DNA of 64,000 bases from Ligula intestinalis. Taxonomy: Eukaryota > Platyhelminthes > Cestoda > Diphyllobothriidea > Diphyllobothriidae. Below the pieces are notes generated by a model. The model saw only the letters and a program-made list of their open reading frames with translations. It did no database searches and was not told where the DNA came from. Within the stretch, counting starts at the first letter, position 1, and the number at the start of each line of letters is the position of its first letter. Both the position numbers and the translations under genes were made by a program. Location: positions 91,876,603 to 91,940,602 of the forward strand of contig JAYGXS010000003.1 of assembly GCA_036362985.1 (NCBI GenBank), written 5' to 3'. Positions 34,359 to 46,424 of this stretch are shown piece by piece.

Positions 34359-34445
34359 TTTGGTGTTTGCGAAGGTCATGCTCCTTCAGCTCCTCCTTCG
34401 TTGCAAACATTTTGCCACAAGACGCACAGCTGTGGTCTCGCAGGT
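34359..34445 (-). CDS. C2H2 zinc-finger cassette exon 20
   Basis: Acceptor tttttag|AC and donor A|gtaggg. Starts LRDHS. Ligands lie in CASCGKMF and HDLRKH, helix ATKEELKEH, contacts T/E/E/E, an all-acidic 2-3-6 set. The upstream intron is strongly similar to the one before exon 31 (TTTGAGATGATGACCAAACT). Confidence 0.92.
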
Positions 34446-35059
34446 CTAAAAAACATAAAAAGCACTCAATAAGTTTGGTCATCATCTCAAAGCCAGTTGA
34501 CGCTTTAAATTTTCAATCGCTGGACAGATAACCGAGCCTTCCAAATTTAGTAGATCAAAATAATTAATTTCGCGTACAAATAAGAACATCAGCTTCAACC
34601 GCACGTTGATTTTTTCCACGCGAACTATATTTCAGGTTGGTGATCATAAGTAAATACTGTTATAACCCAACTATTAGGCAGAAGAAGGGAAATAGCCCAC
34701 TCTGATTGCAATATAGGCCTACAGCCAATCTATAAAGCCCAAACTCCTTCTAGAATAATCCTAGCCTATAGCACGCGAAGTGGGTTCTGGCTTGCAGGCT
34801 GATTAGTGGTCTTCCACGCTCTGAGAGGTTTCTAGAACATTTGCACTGCACGTGGGAACGACTCAAACGGTGTGCGCTTCTGGTCGTAGGGTCTGAGGGT
34901 ATCGCCACTTGCGTCCCCATAACAAATACCAGCTTCTTTCCTGGTTTGAAAAACAACTCAATCGTTTTGGGACAAGGCAAGCAAGTGACAGGCCAAGACC
35001 ACGAAAAGTCAGTCTAGGGCGAAAATTGTCGACAGTTCCAGGACAAAAATTTGACCTCA
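34446..35059 (-). other. Array intron
   Basis: Acceptor-side module of exon 20 (to about 34,650), then inverted modules also found at 58,680-59,130. No gene seen. Confidence 0.5.
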
Positions 35060-35310
35060 TTGTGTGCTGCCAAATGTGATACGGAACACGCAGGTCGGTC
35101 GTCCATCCCATTATAGTCCGGCGATAGGATGGTCGTTTTACGCCGGCCAATATGCAAGTGACCACTTAGAGTCTCTTTGGTGTTATCATTATGTTGGCAG
35201 CCGGCGCATATTCATTTTTATCAATGCTCCATCACCCCTCAAGGCCCAGCCGGTTCAGTCATCACCTGTGGGCCCACTAGTAGTCACTCAGTGTGATAAT
35301 TCTAAAGGCA
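35060..35310 (-). repeat. Orphan array-intron copy without a finger
   Basis: Matches 39,060-39,260 (TCCATCCCATTATAGTCCGG, GGCAGCCGGCGCATATTC, TCACCCGTCAAGGCCCAGCC-like). At 39 kb the finger exon 21 follows on the right. Here the match ends at about 35,305 and no finger follows. Confidence 0.65.
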
Positions 35311-35990
35311 ACTGCAGTGCCCCCGGAGACTGAACGACTGTATAAGCACACCAAGGTCGTCACTTTTAGCGCGGACCCAGGATGCAGATGATGTGATCAA
35401 GTGTCAGTGAGGAAGCCAGTGCCATTTTTCCTTCGCAAACGCTGACCCTTTTATAGCCGCCGTCGTCCTTCGCATCATTCGCGCATAAAACGGAAGACCA
35501 ACAAAAAGGGCTACTAACAATTTGCTAGTACGTGGCTATGATACATAAGCACCCTGCGAAGACACCACGATAAACTCTTATCTAATTATCCTGGAGGAAT
35601 TACGAGTGGCATAATGTCTATCGATTGCCAGTGAAGAAAGCGGTGCCCCTTCCCGCCGTCGTTTTCGTTCGTATCGCAGTCGCATATTGGATGGCGCGGC
35701 TTTCGAATTTGAGCCACCCATTTTTTTTGCTCTCCATTCACGCGGGAATTTACTACCCTATACCATCCTCTCTAATCCTCTGCTTTGTCTGCATTTGTGA
35801 TCATGAGGTCATTTCTACAGTACACTGCTACCTTTTTAAATGCACGAAAACAAGTTATTTTATCTACAACACATCAACATTCCAATATTTGTCAAATGAG
35901 GCATATTTGTAGCATTTGCAATTTAATATCTTCGACAATTCTCGGCAGCACACGGAAAAGAACACACAGATCAGGTTGGCAACAAGCGTA
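35311..35990 (+). other. Unrecognised sequence before the CR1/L2-like element
   Basis: May contain the element's 5' region. No ORF1-like domain recognised. Confidence 0.35.
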
Positions 35991-38826
35991 AGCCTATACA
36001 GGAATTGTCACTTCCAGGTTTCATGTCGAGAAATTGCAGATCCCTGTTTAACAAAAGTGTCGAATTATCGGAACTCATGTTGAAAAGAGAACATAAGAAC
36101 TCTGCAGTCATCTGTCTGCAAGAAACTTGGCCTAACAGCGACATTGAGTCGAAACTCATCACCCCACAATATTTTTACGCCCATCGTTCGGACAGAAAAT
36201 CCTTAACCAGCGGCAGAGGTGGTGGAGTGGCTGTCTTTGTAAACCAGCAATGGTGCACAAATTGTAAGTCCTTATTCTCTTATTCAGACGACTTAATAGA
36301 CGCCATTGCTGTAGTATACAAGCCCAGATTTTTAAGCAATTCTAAAGGCATCATTTTTGTCAGTATTTACATTCCTCCCTCTACATGCCAACGAGCTTTA
36401 GGCACCTTTTTTGATTTTCTTTCCCAAAAAGGCGCTGCACTGTCTTGCGAACATGTCATAATTTTAAGCGGTGATTTCAACCGTGTAAATCTTCGTCCCC
36501 TTACACTGTTAGGTTTGGACGATTTAGCTTCCTTCAACACTCGTGCGGACGCCCCTCTGGATTACATATTGACCAACCATCCCAAATTTTTTGTCGTCAA
36601 AAATAGAGCACCGTTGGCAGGCTCAGAGCATTCTGTGTTATTGGGCTTGCCAACCATCTTTTGTAGCTCTAATAAAGGGCTTTTAGATATTCCCGAGAGG
36701 AAACTAAGGGTGCGAGACACTTCCTCGCATAATATTTCTTTGCTCCAGACTGACATATCTGGCAATATTTCTACCCTTCTAGAGTACTCGGATGTCGACT
36801 CATGCTGTAGTCATCTCACTCATTTTTTAAACAACATCTTTAATGTCTGCTGTCCTCTTGACGCTTTTATGGTTAGACCTGAGAGAATATATTCTCCCCG
36901 CCTATAAACTTTCAGACATCAAAAGGAATTGTTCGATAAAATAGGTCTGCGAGATAGACTAAAGGATCTGAACGTCCAGATAAAGGGTGAGATTTCCAGG
37001 CTGAATGACCTTTTTGTTAGTCAGCTTTTTACTTCTTCCATATCTTCCGCTCCTCTCACTTCCTCCGAAATATGGAAGTCTCAAACGTCTCACTGGTCAA
37101 CGCAATACACTTGCACATGTTGATACTGACCTAGACAGCTTAAACTCAAACTTCATCCACACTCCCACCGACTCCTATCTCCCGACAAAAGATATTTCCT
37201 TACCACCAAGTGATTTCTCTCCAGTGTCCGTGGCAACAGTCATAAAACACCTAAACAAGGTTAACGGTACAACAGCTGTCGGACCAGATGGCGTCTCCCC
37301 ATTTCTTCTTAAATCTTGCTCCTTTCAATAAGCTCCTGTCTTGGCACATCTTAATAATTTATCTTTCATGTCGTCCAAGATTCCTGACGGCTGGCGCTCG
37401 GTCAAAATCACTCCTATCACGAAAAAAACTCACTTCAACGGGTCCCAAATCCTTTCGCCCAATCGCCTGCTCTTCTGCACTCCTCAAACTTACAGAACGA
37501 GTCGCTTTGGACATCATTAAGCCGTTTTCATCCAATTTTTCTGATCCCTTGCAGTTTGCGTATAAGGCGAGGCGTAGTACACTAGATGCAGTTGCTTTAG
37601 TAGTCCACTCTGCTCTTAGGGACTTGGATAAGGGATGCCGTGCTTACGCGTGTGCTTTTCTTGACTATTCCTCAGCCTTCAACACGATCCCGCGCCATCT
37701 TCTTCTTAGTAAAATCTCTGCATGTGGCTCTCCTGGGTGGTTTGTCTCATGGCTAAGGGACTATTTTTCTTTCCGCACCCAATTCGTTCAGACCGGGAAG
37801 CGAAAATCCACGGTCCTTCCCAACAATTGTGGAGTTCTGCAGGGGTCTATATTATCCCCTCATCTTTTTTCCCTCCATACTGATGACCTACGATTTCCAA
37901 ACGCATGTTTGTTTGCCAAATACGCTGACGATATGGTTGTCGGCCATCCTCTCAAAAGCCAGACCCATCTCCAAACACTGAAGGATGGACTGGACCATGT
38001 CACAGCATGGTCGTCAGAAAATGGCCTTTTACTTAATGAACGGAAGTGAGTCCAGAGTATATTCAGGCTGCGACCCTCCTCCAGTCCTGAAACCATCGAC
38101 TGTCTGCCCAACAAGGTATCCTCCTTCCGATACCTTGGTGTAACAATAGCTTCCAACCTCTCATTTACTCTTCATATTGAAGACCTTTTTATTAAAATCC
38201 GCAAACATTTATAATATATCCGCCGCTTGCGTTCTTATCGCACCCCACAAGCCCTCATCTGGCGTTTATAGACGCTTGTAGCCTCCCTCTCATTCTTTAC
38301 TGCTCTCCAGTTACCTTTCCAGCCCTACTCAAGAACGGTTTTATTATTATTAAACGTATTCTCCGCATGCTCTCTTCAGCTACCGGCTATTCCTATGCTT
38401 TTTTAGCTGACCTTATAATGCAGCGACACTTAAAATCGGTCAAGAATTTCGTGGTCCGTATTCTTAGTGAGAACGCTCACCCTCTCCACTCCGAACTAAT
38501 GGCTGCGAAGTCTTCTCGTACGACGCACCGAAACTTCCGTCATATGACCTGCCGTACATCGGCCTACCAGTACTCGGTACTCCCATTCTTAGCACGATTC
38601 CTCACGTGCGAAGAAATGGAAATTGAGAAGCTGAAGGCAGATCTGTCTCCATAACAGATGTGGTAACCGTGTCGACTTCTTACTTTGAGCATTTTGTTAT
38701 CTTTGACCGTTTACTCTTGAGCTTTTTGGACCCCTTAATTTACTTTTGTTCTTGCTTTCAGTGAATGGGGCCATTTTTTTGCTGAAAGTTTGATATTAAC
38801 ATCAAAATAAAGTTCTCATCATCAAT
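35990..38826 (+). mobile_element. CR1/L2-like LINE with endonuclease and RT, decayed
   Basis: The EEP endonuclease occupies 36,020-36,660: FMSRNCRSLFNKSVELSEL, CLQETW, SGDFNR, LDYILTN, GSEHSVLL. The RT follows in other frames: GPDGVSPFLLK, FRPIACSSALLKLTERV, YSSAFNTIPR, GVLQGSILSP, YADD at 37,921-37,932. The C-terminal part ends with a stop at 38,654. AATAAA lies at 38,807, followed by a short ATC-repeat tail, as expected for CR1/L2 3' ends. Frame changes near 36,905, 37,300 and 38,050 make it inactive. Confidence 0.88.
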
Positions 38827-39323
38827 CTATCAAAATCCCTACAGTCGTAATGCACGTTGTACTCCTCACCGGTAACTGATCAGAGAACAACCTCCACTCC
38901 AGACGGGCCTTGTATCTATCTAATGCTATTCCCTATCCCATATTATTATCTTATGCCGTACGTATTCGTTAATTACTAGTAGAGTAGTCCCCACATATCC
39001 TCGTTCTCTTTTACTTCAACCTTCACACATGTGTGCTTGGGTGATGCTTGTCGATCCAATTCAGTAGGTTGGCCGTCCATCCCATTATAGTCCGGTCGGT
39101 CGTTTTACGCAGATAATTACGTAAGTAACCACTTAGAGTCTCTATGCTGTTATCATTATATCGGCAGCCGGCGCATATTCGAATGCATCAGTGCCCCGTC
39201 ACCCGTCAAGGCCCAGCCTGTTCCGTCATCACGTTTGCGCTCACTACTAGTTACTCAGTGTGAAAAACGCTAAACTCAAGACAATGAAAAAAAGAAAATC
39301 AAACGGCGGAAATGCAGCCATAC
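38827..39323 (-). other. Array intron left of exon 21
   Basis: 39,060-39,260 is the shared intron module described at 35,060. The rest is anonymous. Confidence 0.5.
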
Positions 39324-39410
39324 TTTGGTGGACACGACGGACATGCAGCGTCAGGTCACGCTTCGTCTTAAAGGACTTCTCACAAAATCCACAGCTGTGC
39401 TCTCGCAGGT
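39324..39410 (-). CDS. C2H2 zinc-finger cassette exon 21
   Basis: Acceptor tttttcag|AC and donor A|gtatgg. Ligands lie in CGFCEKSF and HVRRVH, helix KTKRDLTLH, contacts T/R/D/L. It corresponds to exon 8 in inverted block B. The block is interrupted here by about 1.7 kb including a Merlin element. Confidence 0.93.
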
Positions 39411-40089
39411 CTGAAAAAACAAAACATAAAAAACATTGAGCAAGTTTAAGTGATAGCATTGTCTACGTTCGTAAAAAATATGAGAAGGCAGTCGGAACGA
39501 AAGTCACCACTGACTTGGTAAACCTCAAATCGGAGATTATCTGACAAAGGGGGAAAGTAAATCATGGCACCATCGTGCAATCCCTTGACATTCTTAATAT
39601 TCGGAAACCGTAAAAAAGCACAAACTCGCATACAGTGCCCCAGGTGGACTCTTTGTTAGGACCCGACTTATGTGCGTGTGCACGCCGCTCTGTCTAGCCG
39701 TTCTGTCGCCAAACGACTGTTCTGACTACACAAAGTGCACGCCACCCCGATGAGACGTTCGCACGCCAGACAACCGGTCCGCCCATACAGAGTGCGTGTG
39801 ACCACGCGCACAGCGCGGTCGACGCAGGACTCTAACGTGCCCGCTCTATTGGTCACAAGACCAATGGAGTCGCGTCTTACTTGAGCGCACAATCTCATGG
39901 GTCCAATCTGTAGGCATTCGCATGCCCTAAGTATCATGTACTAGGTTTTTACAAAGACTTCCTCTTTTGCGCTCTTCCTGTTGAGTTCTTCCTTGGGGGC
40001 CCACACAAGGCGTGACGTAAACAGTGATTACGCAGCTTCGACCACATTTACAACATTCTGGTAAAGGATGCCCATACATACATTACACC

Positions 40090-40740
40090 ACTGAAGCTCA
40101 TGGCAAAAGTAGTTAGTGTAGCCCCATCCAGGTTTGTAAAACCCGAGTCTACTGTCTTACGGGACTGGTGGAATTTGGGGGTTTATGAGTGGAGGAGATG
40201 GCATCGAGATCCAGATAGATAAGACTTTTATTAGCCGTCGGAAGTACAATTTTGGCCGTAGTAAGAGGCAGTTCTGGCTCCTGCGGATGTATAATTGTCG
40301 ACGGCGAGCAGCGTTTGTGGAACAAGTCAATGGAAGAGGTTGGAGGGAATTGCGTCCTTTGATAAGGAAGTGGATTAATCTTGGAAGCACAGTTGTCATA
40401 GACGAATGGAAAGGTTATAGTCGTCTTGAGCAGGAAGGCTAAGGTCAGTCAACTGTCAACCACTCTCGAAATTTTGTGGATCCGACCACTGAACGGCATA
40501 CTAATGCAATCGAATCGTACTGGAGTAGGTTGAAGAGGAAACTTCAAGAAGGAAAACAAGTAGCTGGTCCAATTGAGTGGGCCCACGTAGACGAGGTCCA
40601 ATAACAGCTATGGTTTAAGTTGCATGAAATGGAATTGGAGGAGGCTTGGGAGTTATTTTTGGATCACGTTGCAGCGGCTTATCCATTGGAGACCGAAAGG
40701 AGGGTAACGTGTGATGAAGGTGAAGGAGGAATGTGATTTT
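40090..40740 (+). mobile_element. Merlin-type DNA transposase, pseudogene
   Basis: The frame reads GIEIQIDKTFISRRKYNFGR, VVIDEWKGYSRL, VNHSRNFVDP and HTNAIESYWSRLKRKL, matching IS1595-like DDE transposases (Merlin superfamily in animals). The acidic triad survives at 40,218, 40,401 and 40,512. In-frame TAA codons at 40,440 and 40,602 break the gene. It sits in the intron between exons 22 and 21. I could not fix the TIRs. Confidence 0.83.
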
Positions 40741-41242
40741 GTGATAATGCGGGATACGAGAGGTATGTTGAAATCAGAAGTCGCGAGGAATGGAAGAATC
40801 AGAGTGGGAACGCAACAAAGCCCCTTAAGGGCCACTACCCGTGATTGTTCGATAAAATCTTTTCTGTTATTGTGAATGACCTTATTGGGTATGGAGAATC
40901 CATGGTGTACGGGAGTGATGTTGCATAGAATGTGGCGGGTATAAGTTGTGTGTGATTGTTGCGGTTAAGTAAGTGCTTGTGGGTATGTAGTCTGTGTGGT
41001 AGTGGCATATCGGTAAAAAAAATTGTGTACGTGGTGCGTGTTGTGTAAAGTAGGCATAAGTGGCATTTCTGTAGTAATTGTGGCTTATAATGTAGCGGAG
41101 GATAACGTAAGTGGTCCTAATGCGGCATCCTTTTGGGTGTGGTGAAAGGTAGCATACTGGTTTCGAACAAAGGGGTCTATCATTTTGAACTTCCCTAGTT
41201 AACGTAGTTGTAGCAATGGCAAGGGGGATGGTGGAGAAGTGT
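40741..41242 (+). other. GT-rich sequence next to the Merlin element
   Basis: GT-rich on the plus strand, perhaps the 3' non-coding part of the element. Minus-strand frames here (40,882-41,265) are compositional. Confidence 0.4.
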
Positions 41243-41452
41243 AGTTGTACGATGCCGCCTATCACTTCTAACCCTCTGAGCTAAGGTGTGTGTAGAAATA
41301 GGAAGGGGAGCAGCAGTTTAGTTGTACGAGGCCGTCTATCACTTCTAACCCTCTGATCTAAGGTGTGTGTAGTAAAAGGAAGGGAAGCAGCAGTTTAGTT
41401 GTACGAGACCGTCAATCACTTCTAACCCTCTGAGCTAAGGTATGCGTAAGAA
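41243..41452 (+). repeat. 77-base tandem repeat, about 2.7 copies
   Basis: Units start at 41,243, 41,320 and 41,397, each beginning AGTTGTACGA and containing TCACTTCTAACCCTCTGA and CTAAGG. Copies differ at a few positions. Confidence 0.9.
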
Positions 41453-41789
41453 TAGCGAATACTGCGGTCGGTACTTTTCTATCTGTAATGTAATCACAAC
41501 AACGGGTAGACGAGGAATGTAAACCACCAACATGAATTAATAGGGATACACATGCTTACTTAAATGATTATAGTAGTTATTTTAGTATACATTTCCCATG
41601 TGGGGCTACTCAAGCTACAGTTGCCAAGTTCATTAGTGTCGCGTCAGCCACGAAGTCTTGTCGGTGTGTACAGTGGACAATTCGTCGACTAGCAGCCACT
41701 AAGCCTGACACTTATCAACTCGACAGTAAAACATGATTTATAATAAAAATGAAACAGCAAACTAGCTGGGAGACAAACAGCAAGCATAC

Positions 41790-41876
41790 TTTGGTGGATT
41801 CGAAGGACATGCACCTTCAGGTCCCCCTTCCTTGCAAATGCTAGGCCGCAAAACCCACAAGTGTACTCTCGCAAGT
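41790..41876 (-). CDS. C2H2 zinc-finger cassette exon 22
   Basis: Acceptor ttttcag|AC and donor A|gtatgc. Starts LREYT. Ligands lie in CGFCGLAF and HVLRIH, helix ARKGDLKVH, contacts R/G/D/V. It is the inverted block-B counterpart of exon 7 (K/G/D/V), which differs only at contact position -1. Confidence 0.93.
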
Positions 41877-42492
41877 CTGAAAAACAAACAAAGAAACATT
41901 GAATAAGTTACTGCATAATTTTGGTTGCATTTAACGTAAATAGAAGTATGTTCAGGCGCCTTGAATTTTTCATCGGTGGAAAGAATGGTGTTGATAAAGC
42001 CGAGCCTTCAAGATAAGGTCAGTCAAAAAAAATTAATTTCACGTCCGAAGTAGAACGTCGGCGTATTATAGACAGCTATTATTTCCCCGCAAACTATATT
42101 TCACGCTGGTGATAGAATAGCGTAGATATCGTTTTGGAGCACTCTGTGAAAGTGTTCAATTGGTTGTGCACTAAACAAACCAAGTGAGAGGCTTAGCCTA
42201 CAGAAAGGACGTTATTTCAGGTACTTTTGAACAAACAACGGAAGAAATAGCACTGTAAATGACAGATTGAGCTTTTCGTGGCACTATAAACTGGTGGATA
42301 ATGGCAGTGTGAGCTAGATACCTCAAAGGTCATCCCTACTGTTATGTCTCTGTATTAGCCTGAAAAAAGACTCTCACGATGAGACCGGCTTTGCCTTCTT
42401 CCACTTACGAGTCCTGGGGACATAACACATACTATTGACCAATAGAAGCGCAGGTCTCAAACAGCAAACAAATTTCAGGGATACAGCCATAC
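41877..42492 (-). other. Array intron between exons 23 and 22
   Basis: The acceptor-side module matches, inverted, that before exon 7 (16,560-16,800), including CACCATTCTTTCCA-type sequence. No gene seen. Confidence 0.55.
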
Positions 42493-42579
42493 TTTGGTGG
42501 ACACCATGGACATGCCGCTCCAGTTCCGGCTTTGTTGTGAACCCTTTGTCGCAAAGTTCACAGTTGTGCTCTCGCAGGT
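42493..42579 (-). CDS. C2H2 zinc-finger cassette exon 23
   Basis: Acceptor tttttcag|AC and donor A|gtatgg. Ligands lie in CELCDKGF and HVHGVH, helix TTKPELERH, contacts T/P/E/R. Proline at helix position 2 is unusual in a DNA-reading finger. Confidence 0.92.
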
Positions 42580-44019
42580 CTGAAAAAAACATGTACTTTG
42601 GTCATCAGCATCATCAACTGGGATTTAAAATAAATAAAATTGCTAGCTGATGTCATAAATGTTCCATTGCTGGACGGCATGAAGGACTACGAAACAAAAG
42701 TAGACCGACTCAGCTGCGCACAGTAAACCGTCACTCCTGCCGAGAGAGCAGGGGGCAAAACTATTCACAGAAACAAGGTGTATCAGCTCACGACCCGTTT
42801 GGTTTGGGAGATTTGTGCTGGAATACATACGTCGAGAATGGTACTATCACAGGGGGTTGAGTTAAACCGAGCAGCTGTGATCTTCAGACCATGGCTACTT
42901 AGTGGAGAAGAGAAGTCTTTTAAGGCCAGAGTAGTAGGAAGAGGTTATTGTGTACAGAACAGAAGAGGAGAATAGATGATAGTAGATTGACCTGGGAGAG
43001 ATACGTCCGATCAGTAGGTTGACGGGCACAAGTGAGGTCTTAGAGTAGTCGGGCCAGAAGACAGACAGAGGGAGATCTTTCATTGGCTAGGTCGGCCTGC
43101 AGATTTTGGGCAGAGAGAAAACTTGCGTCGGGCACGCATGCAAGCTCCTCATGTGTCGCCTCATAGATGCGAGAACTATGATTGGCTGATCGAGACGTCG
43201 AGAAAGCACATCGGTGAGCGTTTGGGAAAGTGCAATTTGACGCGAGCTAGTCAGCCAGGCACGACCCGCTACAGTACTCCCGAGGACCAAGCTATGAACG
43301 CAAAATAATCTTCTTCCAGCAGCAACGCGATTACTGGTGGTAATACATTCAGTGTAGTTTACCGTAAGTAAGTATTGATTTATGATCACCGTTTTGTCAG
43401 CGACAAATCTTAAGCTATAAGTTCCGACATTTGGTAAAACGCCGACTCTCAGATAAAGCAGAATGCATATTGTCTGACCAAAAGAAAATGGCGGGCGCAC
43501 AGTGAAGCTCGCATTTCCTCAAGGAGCATTGGCCACGATTGGGTGCGAGTATCCATCTTCTCACTCAAATCGCCCCTTATTTGCCTCGGAATTCGTCTGC
43601 TGTGCAAAACAACGGCTTGCATGAAGTCTCAGAACTGCCTCCAATAGTGTTAACTTATTTTGACATTGGAACCTGAGAATATTTTTTTCTAAAAGGACCG
43701 GACAGACAAACTGGAATGGCCAGTTCTGACTTCGCTAGGCAGCCTTTGTCAACCGCCAGATTTGGTGTTCTTACCCACATTGTTCACCCTCTTTTAAGCG
43801 TTGGTAGATTTGGCACTCTGATCATTGCGCGAATGCCCACGGTGCTCTATACTGTGGCGTACAGTCAGTAATGCTGTTCCCCCTCCCAATGCTGGCTGCG
43901 TCAACGTCATGTGTCGTCGCAGGCGGTTTTTCTTCCAACCGCTGACCTGAAGACCACTCGAACGCCATTCCGTTCCACACTTACATGCGCACACACACGC
44001 ACGTCTACGCAGCTAGTCG
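42580..44019 (-). other. No gene recognised
   Basis: Short frames on both strands, no family resemblance and no finger. From about 43,900 the LTR-like repeat begins. Confidence 0.4.
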
Positions 44020-44530
44020 CGGTTTCTCAAGTGCCACTAGAACACGCCAGGCCGCGGCCACGCAGCAGAGAGTGGGGCTTCGCAGGCGCTTAACAATCCT
44101 ACTTAAGCAGCCGTCACGGCTGTCTCACCCTTCCTCTGGACGCAGTCATGGCTTCACCAGTGGCTACCGCCACCTGAGACAGGCAACCACAGCAGACGCG
44201 TCTTCGGTCGCGTTCACACCCGCCCTCACGGCGGCCAAGGTCTGCTACACCAACGTAGATCAACTCTCCCCTCCGCCCAATCCGTGTTTTTGATGACGGA
44301 GCAGACCCCCCCCCCCCCACTGCGCTGCTCCGACTTTGCTTCCTTCTAGCCGCCGGGATTGAGGCCAACCCGGCGGGGCTCCTGATCCAATAAGGGCTCT
44401 AGACAGCCAGCCGCCTGAGACAGCAACTGAGAGCTCGGTATACAATAAATACCTCTCACCGGCGCCTTCTGCCTTTTACCTGAAGCTTTCGGCCTGATTA
44501 TTGTAGTGGTTCGAGCACACCCACTGCTTA
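44020..44530 (+). repeat. LTR-like dispersed repeat, copy 2, with nested GC-rich repeat
   Basis: The outer sequence matches 30,665-30,990 (GCCAGGCCGCGGCCACGCAGC, CACCAGTGGCTACCGCCACC, ACAATAAATACCTCTC). The GC-rich repeat occupies 44,190-44,410 inverted, with a run of about 13 C. Confidence 0.6.
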
Positions 44531-44809
44531 GACCGCTACAGACTCTCCACTAGCGAGCGCCAGCGCCCGACAATAGACATTCAGACAAGGAATACTCCAC
44601 GAACTGGAAATCTGCGCAAATGGGTCGCAGGGGGGGGGGGTATAGAAAGTGGTTCTTGAGCATTTCATTCAACCAAAATTGATTACTGCCCCGTCACTTG
44701 CGTTGCTTCAGTGAGTCGACTATCAGTCGCTCGGCATGAAAATGCCGTATGCAACACAAAAATTATAGTGAAACAGCAAACTAGTCCTGGAGGTAAACAG
44801 CAGGCATAC

Positions 44810-44896
44810 TGTGGTGGACGCGAAGGACATGCAGTTCCAGTTCTCGCTTCCTCACAAATGCTTTGTCGCAAAGCCCACAGTTGTGCTCTCGTAGGT
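44810..44896 (-). CDS. C2H2 zinc-finger cassette exon 24
   Basis: Acceptor ctttcag|AC and donor A|gtatgc. Starts LREHN. Ligands lie in CGLCDKAF and HVLRVH, helix VRKRELELH, contacts R/R/E/L. The residue after the last His is another His. Confidence 0.92.
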
Positions 44897-45722
44897 CTGA
44901 AAGACAAACAGAAAGGCATTTAGTAATTTTGGTCATCATCATCTAGGTTTCTCTTGGATTTAATGCAAATAAAGCTGTCAAGTGACAGCGTAAATTTTAC
45001 ACTGCTAGACAAAAGAAGTCTGCTGGGATCGCCCAGTTTCCGAACCTGCTAAAATCACGTCAGAGTTAGACAGCCGCATTACCAACTGCGAGTTCACCCC
45101 CACAAGCTATAGTTCATATTGGCGTTAAAAAGCGTGAATGAGGACTCGGAAATTCTGCAGAACGGATTTCTTTACACAATGCTATCATTTCATTGTAGTA
45201 CGGCGGGTATTCAAAGAGTGTGAGTAACAGTGCCACGGGGGATGCGGTCAGTTGAGTTCTGGCACACCAACTGCCTTATAAAATTTCGCATTATGACATG
45301 GCGACCTAGAGGAGACAACCTCGAACAAGCAATCCGAGCTGCTGTTAGAGACCCACCCGTACTAGTTATTCCCATGAAACTTAAGGAAACCTATGTCCGT
45401 ACATTACTATCATACATGATACAGCCTTTGTGTGAACCGACGCGCTCCACAACCCTAGTGTAGGTGATAGATTGCGAGGTGAATTACTCAGCCGGAATCG
45501 TAACCACCCTATTGAATGCTGGAATGCACGAACGTTCCTGGCCCCTGCTGCCCTAAGCATTTACTGCAACCGAAATTAATCAGCGTCCCGGTCAGTGGCC
45601 AAGCCACGTCACGTTAGTGATCACGTGTGCACTCGCTATCGGTTACTGGGATCAGAAATACTAAACACAATGCGACGACGACAATGAAACAGCAAACAAG
45701 CCCTTGGGGCAAACAGTCATAC
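44897..45722 (-). other. Array intron between exons 25 and 24
   Basis: Shared intron modules in inverted orientation, including GGAGACAACCTCGAACAAGCAA also present at 46,230. No gene seen. Confidence 0.55.
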
Positions 45723-45809
45723 TTTGGTGGATGCGAAGGACATGACCCTTCAAGTCACCCGCCGTTACAAATGCTTTGTCGCAAAATCCACAGCAGTGTT
45801 CTCGCAGAT
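45723..45809 (-). CDS. C2H2 zinc-finger cassette exon 25
   Basis: Acceptor tttttcag|AT and donor A|gtatga. Starts LREHC. Ligands lie in CGFCDKAF and HVLRIH, helix VTAGDLKGH, contacts T/G/D/G. Position 1 is Ala where nearly all others have Lys. It resembles exon 26, its tandem neighbour. Confidence 0.92.
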
Positions 45810-46337
45810 CTGAAAAACAAAACAAAAAAACTCATTAGGTTTGGTAAGAATCCTGGTATGGTGAATAAAATGGCCAGCTGTTCGGGGATCACCGAGATTT
45901 CAAAAATGGAAGGAGCCATTGCAGCCTGACTCTCAGTCTTCAACTTCCTCACATAGGCACACACAAACACACGCGTACTAGAAAAGCAGCTACGTAGGGG
46001 GCCCGAGTTTTCCCGTCAGTTGGCAAACCCTCCAAGCCACGGCTTTTATCGCACCGTGATAGATTCAAGCGCATTCAGATTTACTATAGTGAGAGAAACG
46101 CGCCGAGGGTCGACCTCCCTCTCTCCCCCACCGCATAGTGACCGCCTAGCAGCTCGGCCCTAGCTGCTCGGACGCCTGAGGTGCTTGCAACCACTGCCTT
46201 GTGGTCAGGCTACAGAACTCAATGCGCAAGAGGAGACAACCTCGAACAAACAATTCCAGCGGCTGTTGGGGCAACTGCAAAGCATATCAATGATATAAAT
46301 GAAACAGCAAACCAGCCCTAGGGGCAAACAGCCATAC

Positions 46338-46424
46338 TTTGGTGGACGCGAAGGACATGTCCCTTCAAATCTCGCTTCGTAAAAAATGCCTTGTCGCAAA
46401 ACCCGCAGCTGTGCTCTCGCATGT
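46338..46424 (-). CDS. C2H2 zinc-finger cassette exon 26
   Basis: Acceptor tttttcag|AC and donor A|gtatgg. Starts MREHS. Ligands lie in CGFCDKAF and HVLRVH, helix FTKRDLKGH, contacts T/R/D/G. Downstream intron resembles those after exons 2 and 10 in inverted sense. Confidence 0.93.

Noticed and set aside
39668..39937. 90-codon Cys-rich minus-strand frame
   Set aside because: No spacing pattern of a known Cys-rich fold; probably antisense of sequence near the Merlin element.
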